This document shows positions 31,395-41,923 of a stretch of DNA of 64,000 nucleotides, piece by piece. Position numbers and translations under genes: made by a program. The notes beneath the pieces are model-generated. The model was not told the origin of the DNA. It saw only the letters and a list, made by a program, of their open reading frames with translations, and made no database searches. The DNA is from Kalaharituber pfeilii (taxonomy: Eukaryota > Ascomycota > Pezizomycetes > Pezizales > Pezizaceae). The stretch's first letter is position 1. Each line of letters begins with the position of its first letter. The stretch spans positions 310,001-374,000 of the forward strand of contig WHUZ01000059.1 of the NCBI GenBank assembly GCA_015179045.1, written 5' to 3'.

Positions 31395-32650
31395 ATATCA
31401 GTACTCGCATACCGCCCTAAGGGCTACGGCGAGGGTTTTATTATAACAGAAATAAAAAACAAGTCAACATCTAGTTACATGTAGTGCCCGCGAAACTCCT
31501 TCATGGTGCGGGTGGCATGCCCGGTATGTCCTACTTCCGTCCCCTCTCCGATTCATACCGGTCCGACCTTAACCAACGTCCCCCGAGCCTCACCCTCCCA
31601 ACCTCGGTCTCCTTCTCCAAGTAAACTACCGCCGAGCTGGTTTTCTTTCCTTCCTCAACCAGCGTGGTCTTCTTCCTCAACCAGCGAATTCCGGTGATCT
31701 TTCCCAATTCCTTATTCGCTGCCTCCAACCATTGTCTGACCTTCCCTAGGTCCTTCCGTAGGGCGATCCCGTGTACTACGACGCCGGTTTTAAGTTTGGT
31801 GGTGGCATCGGGGTTGGTTGGTGGGGAGGTGGAGGTGCTCTTGGGGCGGGGAGAGGGAGATGTGGCTGCCAAGTGGCGCTTGCCTCTGCCCTTCCTGGCG
31901 GTGGGGGGAGGTGAAGCTGTGGTGGGGGCAGCGGGGGTGCTGCCCACGGTCTCGGAGGTGGCTGCTAAGTGGCGCTGGAAGGCTTCGTCTTGACTCGGCA
32001 GCTTTCCTTTGCCCTTCCTGGCGGCGGGGGGAGGTGGGGTCGCGCTCGGAGGCTCCTCTGCGCGGGGTGGTGCTCCCGTGGCTGCGGGGTCGACCGAGGA
32101 GGACGACGTGATTTTTCTGGCCTCCTCATCGCTGAGTTGGCGCTTAATCTCATATGGTTGGTTGGGAGCTGGGGTTTTTCCCTTCCTCTTCTTCGTTCGA
32201 GTAGGGGTGGTGTTGCCGACCGTGCGTGGCGTCGGTGGCGGTGGTGGAGGTGGTAGCGCCGGCGGTGATGGTGGTGGTGGGGCCAGTTTGTCGCTTGGCC
32301 AAACCCAGCTGCCTGACTCCCACTGGGGCCTTTCTTCTCTCGGACCCCCAAATACGCACTCTGGGTCGTCTGGGTCGTCCCCGCACTCGAAGTAGATAAA
32401 TGTCCCTTTTCCGGTTTCGCTCATCTCGTGCTTCAAGTAGGCCGTGATGGCCCTCGCGACCGTCCTGAATGCCTCGCCCATGGCGACCGTCCTGGTTGTC
32501 TCGCCCATGGCTGCTTCCTATTGGGTCTTGGCGTGTGGGGGTGTGGGTGGCAACGGAGGTGTTAAGCTGAAGAAATCCTCAGAATTTCACCCCGGGGGGA
32601 AACCTGTGAATCGTGGTATTTGAGGATGTAAATTAGACCAAAAGACTCAG
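31368..32650 (-). mobile_element. Half-LINE: intact ORF1 plus LINE-A tail, no ORF2
   Basis: In sense orientation: a 5' region from about 32650, an intact 325-aa ORF1 (32508-31531), about 135 bp of 3' UTR, the family-A hairpin (CTCGC...GCGAG around GCCCTTAGGGC) and a 27-nt poly(A) (31394-31368). It is the best-preserved of three such elements in the window. No target duplication was found, and the 5' end is set only by the start of the adjoining LINE B. Confidence 0.7.
31531..32508 (-). CDS. Half-LINE ORF1 protein
   Basis: 325 aa, intact. Residues 1-60 include a short acidic stretch (ECGDDPDDPEC). Residues 75-95 are poly-Pro. A basic stretch (TKKRKGKTPAP) and KRQLSDEEARKI follow, then two copies of an ARKGxGK...HLAATS segment (about residues 160-225), a Ser/Thr/Pro linker, and an RRM-like domain at about 240-325 (GVVVHGIALRKDLGKVRQWL, IRWLRKKT, SSAVVYLEKE, GGRWLRSDRY). 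It presumably binds element RNA. The C-terminal zinc knuckles seen in the 889-aa family-B ORF1 are absent. Confidence 0.7.
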   Translation of the reverse strand: MGETTRTVAMGEAFRTVARAITAYLKHEMSETGKGTFIYFECGDDPDDPECVFGGPREERPQWESGSWVWPSDKLAPPPPSPPALPPPPPPPTPRTVGNTTPTRTKKRKGKTPAPNQPYEIKRQLSDEEARKITSSSSVDPAATGAPPRAEEPPSATPPPPAARKGKGKLPSQDEAFQRHLAATSETVGSTPAAPTTASPPPTARKGRGKRHLAATSPSPRPKSTSTSPPTNPDATTKLKTGVVVHGIALRKDLGKVRQWLEAANKELGKITGIRWLRKKTTLVEEGKKTSSAVVYLEKETEVGRVRLGGRWLRSDRYESERGRK

Positions 32651-33015
32651 CGCGCTGAGGGCTTTCGATCTATGTATGTTTCGCTGGGGGGAACGTTGTG
32701 GTTGCGAAGTCGCTTCCAAACGCTCGTCCTGTTGTCGTTCTACTGAACAGAAGATGAAGGTGGCATTCCAGAATATTGGAGGTTCTCTCAGAAATAGTGA
32801 TATTATTCTGGAATGGCCAAATAGAGAGAAAGTAGATGTGATCTTTATAGGAGAAGCATGGGTTGCAGAGAAGAGAGGAGAGTGGGTCACAACAAGGCAT
32901 CCAGCTTATGAGGTCATCAGCCGAGTTGAGAGTGGCAAGAGAGTAGTGGCCCATGCAAGGAGAGGGACCCAGGAGTGGGAAGTAATTGAAGAGACGAAAG
33001 GGTGGGTCTGGTGTG

Positions 33016-33750
33016 TTTTTTTTTTTTTTTTTTCTATATCATTACTCGCGTGCCGCCCTGGGGGCAATGGCGAGATTAGTTGCATGAGATTAGATACATA
33101 TGAAGGTAGAAGAAAAGGAATAAGAAAAGATCCTGTGTGTCTCCTATGCCCCTGCCCACTCCAAGATGTCTCTTAGTGGGTCTGTGTCCTTGCTCTTCGG
33201 AGGAGTGACCAAGTCTTGCATGCCTCCTGGCCACTTTCGTTTCCATGTCCTGCACCTAGTGAGCACATGTTCAGTAGTCTCCTCCTCCTCCCCACACCAT
33301 CGACATTCTGGGCTGTCTGCTTTCCCGATTTCGTACTGCCATTTCCGTAGTAACTTGCCGCCCAGTATTCCTGCTAGTGTGGCTATGTGTCGACTTCCAA
33401 GTCTTGTCAAGGGACGGTAGCTGAGCCCTAGCCGGTTTCTCTCTGTGGCGCGCTGATGTCTCGAGGTTTGTCGTATCCCATCTTCTGTTATGGTTTCATC
33501 TTGGTAGGGGAGGCATGTGCCTATTTTCGCAGCTGTGTCTGCCTCGGTGTTCCCTTTGACTCCTATATGGGACTTGACCCACATCACTGCAACGTCCCAG
33601 TCACCTCGGTCTGTTCTCGCTTTCCAGGCGTCTCTAACCAGTTTTGCCGGTCCTTTGTGGGTGGGCTCTCCCTGGGCGATCTTTAGGAGCTTGGATATCG
33701 ATACCTTAGAGTCGGTTATGATCAGGAGTTCCCCAGCTTGATTGCGTAAT

Positions 33751-33781
<31 letters not shown>

Positions 33782-34202
33782 TTCACGTAACCCAGCATAC
33801 AGGCTACCAGCCATTGGCAGGGACCCATATACCCGGGCCAGGTTTGAGACAACTAACTACGGAATCTACATACACCCTTGAGCACCCAGTGCCCTCCGTC
33901 CCCCGGTCCCCGGCTACCCCAGATCGAGGCAGGCAAACCAGTACTCGACCGGGTCACCTTCCACGCCTTCTTGCTTCCATCCTTTCTCCTCTAGGTCCTC
34001 CCAGGACTGCCAGGTGACTTGACAGTACTCTGTTCACCTAGGTATGTGGAAGTAGAGGTGTCTTTTGCGTAGGTGCCTAGGCCTGTCTTGTAATCTATCC
34101 TGCTCCCGTCAGTGTAGACGGAGTTCCACCCCTCGTCCTCGGCATTGGCTATGGCATTCTCGAACTCGAGCTTGTCTGCGTCCGCAGGTAGTGCTGGTAA
34201 GA
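33016..34202 (-). mobile_element. LINE family A inserted into LINE B
   Basis: Poly(T) 33016-33033, family-A tail, then on the minus strand the RNase H and terminal knuckle: WNSVYTDGSRID (about 34120) and, after a nested interruption, GELLIITDSK, WVKSHIGVKGNTEAD and CRWCGEEEETTEHVLTRC (C-x2-C-x8-H-x4-C). Flanked by a perfect 11-bp duplication GGTCTGGTGTG at 33005-33015 and 34203-34213, which splits the endonuclease of the host LINE B. Confidence 0.9.
33753..34018 (-). mobile_element. LINE-B 3' end nested in the LINE A
   Basis: T-run 33753-33780, family-B tail, then the last ~60 codons of ORF2 on the minus strand, matching 37976-38110 (ending SPGSPGRT in one frame). It lies within the RNase H of the surrounding LINE A, between YLGEQSTV and the block before GELLIITDS; about 30 nt of the host seem missing and there is no target duplication. 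Confidence 0.75.
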
Positions 34203-34486
34203 GGTCTGGTGTGAGGGAGAAGGAGGTGGCAGAGCTGGAGGAGTATATATCCATCCAGATATGAATTTGGAGACCTTGGAGGATTGGATGGACAGATGGG
34301 GAAGGCTGAGAGGCCCAGGAGGTCTGCAGTCTAGTGCAGTACTACTGGGGGACTTCAATGCACACCATCCAGCATGGTCCAAACTAGACAAAGGGCCTGA
34401 CCCAAGGGGAAGGGCACTCAAGGAGAGTTTGGAAGGCACAGGCTGGCTTCTGGAGACAAAGAAAGGGGTTTCAACATGGGCGAGAG

Positions 34487-34526
34487 CGGCCTGCGATCAA
34501 TGATGTTAAAAAAAAAAAAAAAAAAA
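34487..34526 (+). mobile_element. Ultra-short LINE-A tail, 21 nt plus poly(A)
   Basis: CGGCCTGCGATCAATGATGTT followed by 19 A, in other words only the 3' half of the family-A hairpin and tail, flanked by a perfect 12-bp duplication CATGGGCGAGAG at 34475-34486 and 34527-34538. It interrupts the endonuclease of the second LINE-B copy. Confidence 0.9.
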
Positions 34527-35220
34527 CATGGGCGAGAGAGGTAGAAAAGCAGGTCAGAGAGAGTGTTCTAGATCTAGTCTGGAAGTATGGGGAATTTGGA
34601 TGGCAAAACGAAGATCCAGAGTGGTTATGTGGAGACCATGCAGTAGTCTGGGGGACTGGTAATAGCAGCCAAGGCAAAATTGAAATAAGAAGAGGAGTGG
34701 ATTGGGATAAGGCAGAAGATTTGATCCAAGAAATCATGCAAAAGAAGGCTTCAGAACAATGGGAGTGGTACCGAAGCCTTGAAGGAGGGACTGCATCTGA
34801 GAAGACCTACAAACTTCGAGAGAGTCTGAAGAGGGAGATACGTGCATCATCAAGAAGTAAGTTGTGGTGGGATAAGGAGGTAGAAGAGGCAGCGAAGGCA
34901 GTGAGGAAGGAGGGCCGAGGGGGTAAGGGACAGGCAGCCAAAGCATGGGAGAGAGCCAGACTCCTACGGTGGAAAGAGCGGGTTAAAACCCTCAAGTATA
35001 TCATAAGGCGAAAGAAAAGGAGTGCTGGGAACAGTTTACAGAGGAAAACAGCTCTAAGGACCCATGGGATGTGATCCGAGTAGCAAAAGACCCTTGGAAG
35101 TTAAGAGGAAAGATGGGCGACCTTGTAGGTGACAATGGTGATATATGGAGGACAGATGAGGAGAAGGTGAGAGGCCTGGTACAGAGAAACTTCAAACATC
35201 AGGGGACGTCGGGTCCACCA

Positions 35221-35454
35221 GCAGCGTCAACCTCGCTGGCAGCGTCAACCTCGCTGGCAGCGTCAACCTCGCTGGCAGCGTCAACCTCGCTGGCAGCGTC
35301 AACCTCGCTGGCAGCGTCAACCTCGCTGGCAGCGTCAACCTCGCTGGCAGCGTCAACCTCGCTGGCAGCGTCAACCTCGCTGGCAGCGTCAACCTCGCTG
35401 GCAGCGTCAACCTCGCTGGCAGCGTCAACCTCGCTGGCAGCGTCAACCTCGCTG
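35221..35454 (+). repeat. 18-bp coding minisatellite, 13 identical units
   Basis: Thirteen perfect copies of GCAGCGTCAACCTCGCTG, followed to about 35630 by diverged units of the same length (GGCAGTGTCGAATTCGCC type). Each unit is six codons (AASTSL), so the RT frame of the second LINE-B copy stays open. It sits in the linker between endonuclease and RT, where the first copy has an acidic linker. Confidence 0.95.
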
Positions 35455-38246
35455 GCAGCGTCAACTTTACCGGCAGTATCAAATTCACCGGTAACGTCAA
35501 AAGCAACGTCAAATCCACCAGCGGCGTCAAATTCGCCGGCAGTGTCGAATTCGCCGGCAGTGCTGAATTCGCCGGCAGTGTTGAATTCGCAGGCGACATC
35601 AATTTCACCGGCAACATTGGACCTACCAGTGAACTCAGGCCCGCAGAGCCTGACAGACGAATTGACCTCCAATGTAAAAAAGCTAACTGAGAGGCTATAC
35701 AAGGCACTCGCTGGCACCTCGAGCCGTTCAGCCCCAGGGCCTGATGGCATCAGCTATAGATTCATTAAGCTGGTCAATAAAACAGTGCTAGGAGGGCAGT
35801 TAATGAAGGAGCTGGCTACTGAGCTGGCTGCAGACAGGATGCCGAAGGACTGGAAATTCAGCAAGGTGATTATGATCCCGAAGTCTGGCAGGGATCTTAC
35901 ACAAGCAAAGAGCTGGAGGCTTATTCAACTCATTAATTGTGTGGGAAAACTGATGGAGAAGGTGGTCGCTGATGACCTGCAAGAAGCTAGATTGTTCCAT
36001 CATGGGCAGTTTGGGGGAGTAAGGGGCAGGTCTGCAATTGATGCCTTATTCCGGGCAGTTGTGAAGAGCCAGAGAGCTCTGGCACGTGGCGGTGGAGCAG
36101 TGTGGATTATGGAGGATGTCAAGGGAGGCTTTGGGAACACACGTTGGGATATGGTCAAGCACCGAGTACAGGGTTCTAAAGCTGAAAAATGGTTGTCCTG
36201 GTTAGAGACCTTCTTCCGGGAGCAAGAGTTTGAGGTGGAATGGGATGGACAGGTGAGGGGCAATGGCAAGTCAAATGTAGGTGTACCACAGAGCTCGCCT
36301 TTATCCCCAGTCGTGTTTCTCATCTACATGGCACCAATTCTAGAAGAGATGGAAACAAAGGTAGCTGCAGCAGTGAGAGACTGTGAGGTGGAGCTGCCCT
36401 CATTTGTAGATGATATGAACTGTGTCATTCTGGATTGGGAAGGAGGAAAGGATATGAGAAGAGTTGGAGAGAGAATTGCAGGAGTAGTCAGGGAGGTTGC
36501 GGAAGCTCACGGTCTACCACTGGAGACCTCAAAGGAGGAGGTCCTAGTCATGGGCAAGAAGGCCAAGAGAAGGCAGATGTTGAGAGGTGCAAGTGGCTAG
36601 GGGCGATTTGTGACAGTACTCTTGATTTCGACCTCCACTGGAAAAGCCGGATCGAGAAAGCCAGAAAACTCATGGGCGCACTGTCTGGACTAGGCAACTC
36701 TCAATGGGGAATGAGTCCTATCTCATGGAGAAAGGCTTATACAGGCATGGTAAGGGCAGTAGCCCTTTGGGGGTCCGAAATTGGGTGGAGAGGCCAGAAG
36801 CAGTGGAGAGAGGAATTTGAGAGGTTGCAGTATCAAGCACTCCGCAAATGCACTGGTGCAGTTCAAGGGGCAGCGAGAGTAAAGGTCGAGGCCATTGCCG
36901 GAGTAGAGAGTGTAACGACGATCCTCGATCAAGGCCAAGCACGGTATGCACTGAGATCAGTGAGGGACCCTACAGGAGTGGGGGACCTGTGGCCTGAAAG
37001 CTTCAGTGGAATGGTAGCCTCAGACCTAGACAGAGAGGGGGAGAGGGGGAGGGACTGGAGAGACTTCAGCTTGGGTTATGCTACAGACAAAAATGATGGA
37101 TTTGAGTCAGTAGCTGGGAAGATTGCCAGCACTCTCGAGGTCGATGAGGAGGAGAGAGTGTCCTGGGGACGAGATGTACACCTACTGCAGGCAGACATTG
37201 AGGTCATTGACCTCAAGCTGTGCAAGGAAGACACCCCAGCCAAATGGGAAAAGGCCATCAATGAGGCTAAGAGTGACTCGGTAGCTATTTTCACAGATGG
37301 CGGCCGCAGTGAGGAAGGCGGTGTTGGTGCGGATGGTGCTGGAGGCAGGTGGTAGCAGGTGAGTCAGAAGGGTCCCGGTGGGTAGGCACAAAAGCAACTG
37401 TGTGGGACGGCGAGGTCTCAGGAATGAAGAGTGCCCTTGAAGCAGTTGATGGCAGTGAAAAAGTGCTACTACTTGCAGACTCTCAGGCAGCTATCAGTGC
37501 AGTCCAGAAAGCAGGAAAAACTGGCAAGGCAAGGACTGCAGATCTAGCACGGGTGATAGAGCTGATTGCAGAGAGGCGGCAAAGGTTAAGGGAGGCGGAT
37601 GCAGTGAAGCTGGCATGGGTCAAGGCCCACGTAGGGATAGAAGGCAATGAGAAGGCAGATGAGTTGGCCAAAGAGGGGGCCAAGTGCATGAGGTATGATG
37701 GGCAGGCCACTGGGGGTGGGCTGCGTCAAGAGTTAGTTCGAAAAAGAAAAGAGGAGAGGGAGCGTGCAGGGTTTGGGAAGGGCAAATTCGTGAAGTGGGC
37801 AGGAGAGCACTCACAAATTACACTTGGCTGCGGACTGCAAAAGGCGGAGCTATGTGGAGGAGGATGGTCAGTGGCGAGGAGATACAATGCACATGTGGTG
37901 AGGCATGGAGTGCTGAGCATGTGGTGTTCAGGTGCACCGAACTGGAGCGACCCCAGAGGAAGGACAAAGATGGGGCGCATGTCACCTGGCAGTCCTGGGA
38001 GGACCTAGAGGAGAAAGGGTGGAAGCAAGAAGGTGTGGAGGGCGACTCGGTCGAGTACTGGTTTTCTTGCCTCGATCTGGGGTAGCCGGGGACGGAGGGC
38101 ACTGGGTGCTCAAGGTGTATATGTAGAGTCCATAGTTAGTTGTTTTGTTCCAAACCTGGCCCGAGTATATGGGTCCCTACCATAGACTGGTAGCCTGTAA
38201 GCGAGGTTACGTAAATAATCAAAAAAAAAAAAAAAAAAAAAAAAAA

Positions 38247-38390
38247 GAATGCTATGAGCTCTGTGTTATTTACCGTGGTCCTCTTCCCCAGGTAGTAGCC
38301 TACTCGTAGGATTTTGGAGTGAGACCCAATTGACCTGTAACTTGAACTGGTGATAGTATAGATGATGCGGAACATATTACAATACAGCAG
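38247..38390 (-). mobile_element. LINE family A fragment (RNase H)
   Basis: The minus strand reads YYLGKRTTVNNTELIA, matching FYLGHRSTVNDGELIA in the copy at 39.5-41.4 kb. It directly abuts the poly(A) of the second LINE-B copy, so that LINE probably inserted into or beside an older LINE A. Confidence 0.65.
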
Positions 38391-38824
38391 TAGAGTAGTG
38401 GAAGTGTTTTGGTGTTTAACAGCTAGAGTCTCTTATTGTAGCCAATAGATTCAGCACTTGAAAATATCATGATTTTGATGTCTATAACTTTTCCTACCAC
38501 AATTGAAGAGACAATAATTTTTTCTATGACAGACATAACTGCACACTTTATGGTTTTGATTGTAGAAGAGCCATTGAGGAACTCCACCTTCTGAATACTG
38601 CTACTAGACTAGAAGTATCTGAAACATTGTACCATGGCCGCCATATTCAGATATGAATTCTCCATAGTGATTTGAATCCGTCCATTTCTTTGGCCAATAT
38701 TTATGCAGAATACATATACCGATACTTGCATTATTCAGACGTAAATTTTGGACTTGTATCCGGTCGCTAGTCGGCGAATACCTGTGAGGCTGTCATCATG
38801 TGCTCTGTGCACAGTCGCGGATAA

Positions 38825-38912
38825 CTCGCCATAGCCCATAGGGCGGCATGCGAGTAATGATATTGAAAAAAAAAAAAAATAAAAAAAAAAAAATAAGGAG
38901 AGAAACAAAGGG
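38825..38912 (+). mobile_element. LINE-A tail-only insertion
   Basis: CTCGCCATAGCCCATAGGGC, then GGCATGCGAGTAATGATATTG and A-rich sequence with two T interruptions. Possible target duplication GTCGCGGATAA (38814-38824) / GTCACGGATAA (38913-38923), 10 of 11; the A-rich end is longer and less regular than in other copies. The 5' boundary is again the foot of the hairpin. Confidence 0.6.
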
Positions 38913-38923
38913 GTCACGGATAA

Positions 38924-39519
38924 GGTAATATCCTATCCTGTTCGATTCGTTCTCAATCAGCTACGTCCTTGACCATGTATATCAGATACATACTAGCGAG
39001 TACACCACCGGTTTCCCTCAAATATTGCAGGCCTCTGCTTGAATACTTTTTATTTGCCTGTAAATTTCTAGTCCAGCAGTATTTGCTTTTCATGTGCGAC
39101 AATAACAATTCGAATACTTGTTTCATCTGAGAAATCCTACTTGTGAAAGTGGAAACTGAATACTATCAAACGCAAAATCAAAATAATAATACAAAAATGC
39201 TGGCCCCAGATAAATTCCGCAGCCTTCCCTGTTGACATCGGGATGCCTCGCAACTTGCTCTGCGTCCATCTCAAAATCATCCTGAAAAGTGTGAAACATT
39301 TCTGGTAACCCTCTGCCCCTCAGCCGTCTCAATAATCAATCCCGTTACGAGATTCTCATACTTCAAGTGGGACTGCCCTCAATTATCTGGGCGTAACCAA
39401 AATTGTACCGCCTGCAGGGCTAATCATTCTATAATTCGCCTTGTGAAAGTGTAAGACGTTATGCTCTATCAATACTATGATTGCGCTCATGTGCAGAGTC
39501 CTCAGTTTACTGTTCAGTC
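38924..39519. other. Intergenic, no supported gene
   Basis: A minus-strand ORF of 69 aa (39123-39332) shows no family resemblance. Confidence 0.4.
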
Positions 39520-39530
39520 GGTACCAGGGA

Positions 39531-41398
39531 TTTTTTTTTTTTTTTTTTTATCATTACTCGCATGCCGCCTGAAAGGCTATGGCAAGGTTTAAGTAAGTAC
39601 ATATAGGTGAGAAAATAGGAAATATTAAAGTAACATTGGCATGATAACTCCGCTAGTCCTGCCCCGCCCATGTCAAGATTTCCGTCAAAAGGTCCCCTTC
39701 CTCCCCCTCTTCCTTCCCCTTTGTCTTCGGCGGCGTTTTCAGGTCCTCTAGTCCTCCAGGTATTCTCTTCTTCCATGCCGAGCAGGCCGTCGTGATGTGG
39801 CTCAGGTTTTCCGGTGCCCGTCCACACCATCGACATTCGGGCGAGTCTGCCTTCCCTATCTTGTGCCTCCATTCCCTGAGCCCCTTGTTTCCTAGTATGC
39901 CTGCCAAGGTGGCCGTCAGATGTCTTCTCCCTAGCCTTTGTAGTGGTGGATACGCGAGCTTCAGGCGATCTCTCTCCTCTGCTCTGTAGGCTCTCATTTG
40001 TTGTCGTATGCCCGCCTCGGTGATGATTTCGTCCTGGTATTGAAGGGCGATGCCGACCTTCGCAGCCTTGTCTGCTTTGGTGTTGCCTGAGATGCCGACG
40101 TGTGCTTTGATCCAAAGGATTGCCAGGTCGTGATCTCCGTTTGCGGTTCTGGCTTCCCATTTCTCCCTGACCACTTGTGCTGAACCGTCGGGGGTTGGGT
40201 CCCCTCTGGCTATGCTTTGCAGTTTGGCTATTGCTGTCCTGGAGTCCGTGAGTATCAGAAGTTCCCCGGGGGTGTCCATCGCGTGGCTTATAGCTATCAG
40301 CTCGCCGTCATTCACCGTGCTCCTATGTCCGAGGTAGAAGGAGGAGTCTGTGTCTGTGTCCTGTTGTACTACCCCTGCACCTGTGATGCCGTCCATGCGG
40401 CTGCCGTCTGTGTATATGCTAATCCAGCCTTCTCCTCTTCTCTGCCAATTATGTTTTCCCATTCATTTGACGTCAGATCGCATGGGTGGAAAGAGTGGAT
40501 GTGTATGGGAAGGGGATCTCGGTGGATGAGTGACCCTCTCAGGTATTGTGTGTCTGGCTGAGGTTTCCGGAGAGGTTCACGTTCGAAGCGTAGAGTGCGG
40601 GCTTCTACTCTGTCCTGCTCACCAGCCACAAATGTTTGGATACTCTCCAGATTAGTAATGCCTTCAACGATGTCTCGCCTGGTGCCCCAGGGTGCTCCGG
40701 AGATGTCCCTGGCCACTGTATACTGCCATCTTTCTAGTTGTCGCATTTTGTGTTCGGATGGGAAGCCTTTGGCGTAATCCACCCAGGCCCAGCTTCCATA
40801 TGTGGCGATGTTTCTGGCTATGCTGGTATACAGTTGTCTTCTCTTGGCTGGGGGGAGTTGTGTTAGGCGAGTCGCTACCCTCCAGGCTGCTTTCCCTAGG
40901 TTGAGGCGTTTTCCGAAGTGGTCATTGATTTTCATCTCCCATTCGACTTGTAGTCCGACCAGTCGGTAGCTCGGGCTCTTGATTCCTATGATGAGTGTTT
41001 CAGCCTTTTTAGGATCCAACTCGAAGCCCTCTTGGTTAGCTTCTGCTTCCAGCTTTTGTCGGTGGGTGATGATATTTCTTCTTAGTTGTCTCATGGACCT
41101 GTGAGATATCACGCAGTGAAAGTCATCGACGTATGACCGGGTGAATTGTCGCTCCTCAGCCTTTTCCGCCACCGGGGCTACTCCTACCAGGAATAGTACT
41201 GGAGATAGGGGTGAGCCTTGGGGAGTTCCATCTGTCATCCTTCCCGTGCCCCTGACCTTCCCGTCCCATGTTATCCTGAAGTCGTTTGGTTGCATGAAGC
41301 CTTCGACGAATGCTGCTAGGTCTGGGTCGACCTTTTCGATTCTAGTGACCACTTTTTCCCTCCGGGTGAAGTTAAAGGCGGACTTTATGTCGTCTCCG
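39531..41398 (-). mobile_element. LINE family A, well-preserved, 5'-truncated
   Basis: Poly(T) 39531-39549, family-A tail, RNase H, and RT truncated just before motif DDIKSAFNF. Flanked by a perfect 11-bp duplication GGTACCAGGGA at 39520-39530 and 41399-41409. There is one frame break only (near 40420-40460, between RT and RNase H), so it is young. It is the best reference for family A in this window. Confidence 0.95.
39653..41398 (-). pseudogene. LINE-A ORF2 fragment: RT and RNase H
   Basis: The RT portion (41398 to about 40430) has DDIKSAFNF, GTPQGSPLSP, YVDD in the catalytic position (SYVDDFHCVI), a PKKAETL block and a thumb/connection region. RNase H (about 40425-39990) has IYTDGSRMDG, ELIAISHA, LTDSRTAI and WIKAHVGISGNTKAD, so its acidic residues are in place. 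A C-terminal knuckle CRWCGRAPENLSHITTAC is followed by LTEILTWAG and stop at 39653. The frame shifts by one base between RT and RNase H. The N-terminal endonuclease was never copied in. Confidence 0.85.
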
Positions 41399-41423
41399 GG
41401 TACCAGGGATTGAGAGGCAAGTC

Positions 41424-41871
41424 GGAGGTGGAGATCTACCGCTAGTTCCATTATGGAAGCTGTCCGGAGATTTTAAAAATCCGGCTAGTATATCCCTTTT
41501 TAGCATTGTACTTGGGTAGGCACGTTAGCACGGGGACGAGGCTAAGTTAGCACTGCTGCTGGTATCCCAGATGTCACGCTGACCTATATGAGCTACTTTT
41601 TATTCCGTGAGCCTACGTATGATTCTTGCATCAATCCATTTGACCGTCACATATCTCATTACGCCACGTGCCTGTGACTCTCAATGCTGAAATTGCAAGT
41701 ACTTCCCTTGTTCAATTTCATAAAGCACTGGTTTTAAATTCGGGACGTTCAAAGGTCATCTGCTATATTATGGCGACAGCAGCAGGGCATGTTTGGTATC
41801 AATGACCCAGAAGAGCTGAAACTTATGGCATTCCCCACACACTCAAAGACCTGCGTATGCGCTCGTATGTA
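41424..41871. other. Intergenic, no supported gene
   Basis: Nothing recognised beyond the target-site duplication of the LINE A at its left edge. Confidence 0.4.
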
Positions 41872-41882
41872 GGCGATACTGA

Positions 41883-41912
41883 TTTTTTTTTTTTTTTTTT
41901 AATATCATTAAT
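41883..41912 (-). mobile_element. Ultra-short LINE-A tail, 12 nt plus poly(A)
   Basis: In sense orientation ATTAATGATATT plus 18 A, flanked by a perfect 11-bp duplication GGCGATACTGA at 41872-41882 and 41913-41923. The hairpin is entirely missing, so this is an aborted reverse-transcription product caught at the target. Confidence 0.85.
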
Positions 41913-41923
41913 GGCGATACTGA

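Larger units (their letters stand above)
32754..38085 (+). pseudogene. LINE-B ORF2, second copy (interrupted, frameshifted)
   Basis: Endonuclease in two parts: 32754-33015 (IGEAWVAEK, TTRHPAY) and 34214-34486 (GGVYIHPD, LLGDFNAHHPAW), then from 34539 (LDLVWKYG, CGDHAVVWG). The RT frame 35071-36600 has an 18-bp minisatellite in its N-terminal linker, then APGPDGISYR, IPKSGRDL, MEDVKGGFG, GVPQSSPLSP (the usual Gly is Ser) and FVDD. RNase H at about 37280-37680 (IFTDGGRSEEGG, LADSQAAI, WVKAHVGIEGNEKAD). Terminal knuckle CTCGEAWSAEHVVFRC near 37890-37940. At least four frame breaks, near 35040, 36590, 37345 and 37810. Confidence 0.75.
32690..38246 (+). mobile_element. LINE family B, second copy, 5'-truncated
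   Basis: Starts just before the endonuclease domain (MKVAFQNIGG at 32754) and runs to the family-B tail and 26-nt poly(A) at 38221-38246. It carries three later insertions: a LINE A at 33016-34202, which itself contains a LINE-B 3' end, and a 21-nt LINE-A tail at 34487. Base composition is balanced, unlike the purine-rich copy at 11.6-18.1 kb, so the two are distinct subfamilies. The right flank is LINE-A sequence. No target duplication was identified. Confidence 0.8.

Noticed and set aside
35192..35750. Two long minus-strand ORFs of repeated LTLPAR and EVDAAS peptides
   Set aside because: Both are the antisense readings of the 18-bp minisatellite inside the LINE-B RT frame.
32690..38246. 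Twin-priming (5' inversion) joining the minus-strand ORF1 at 31.5-32.5 kb with the LINE B
   Set aside because: The minus-strand element has its own poly(A) tail and family-A hairpin, so it is a separate insertion.
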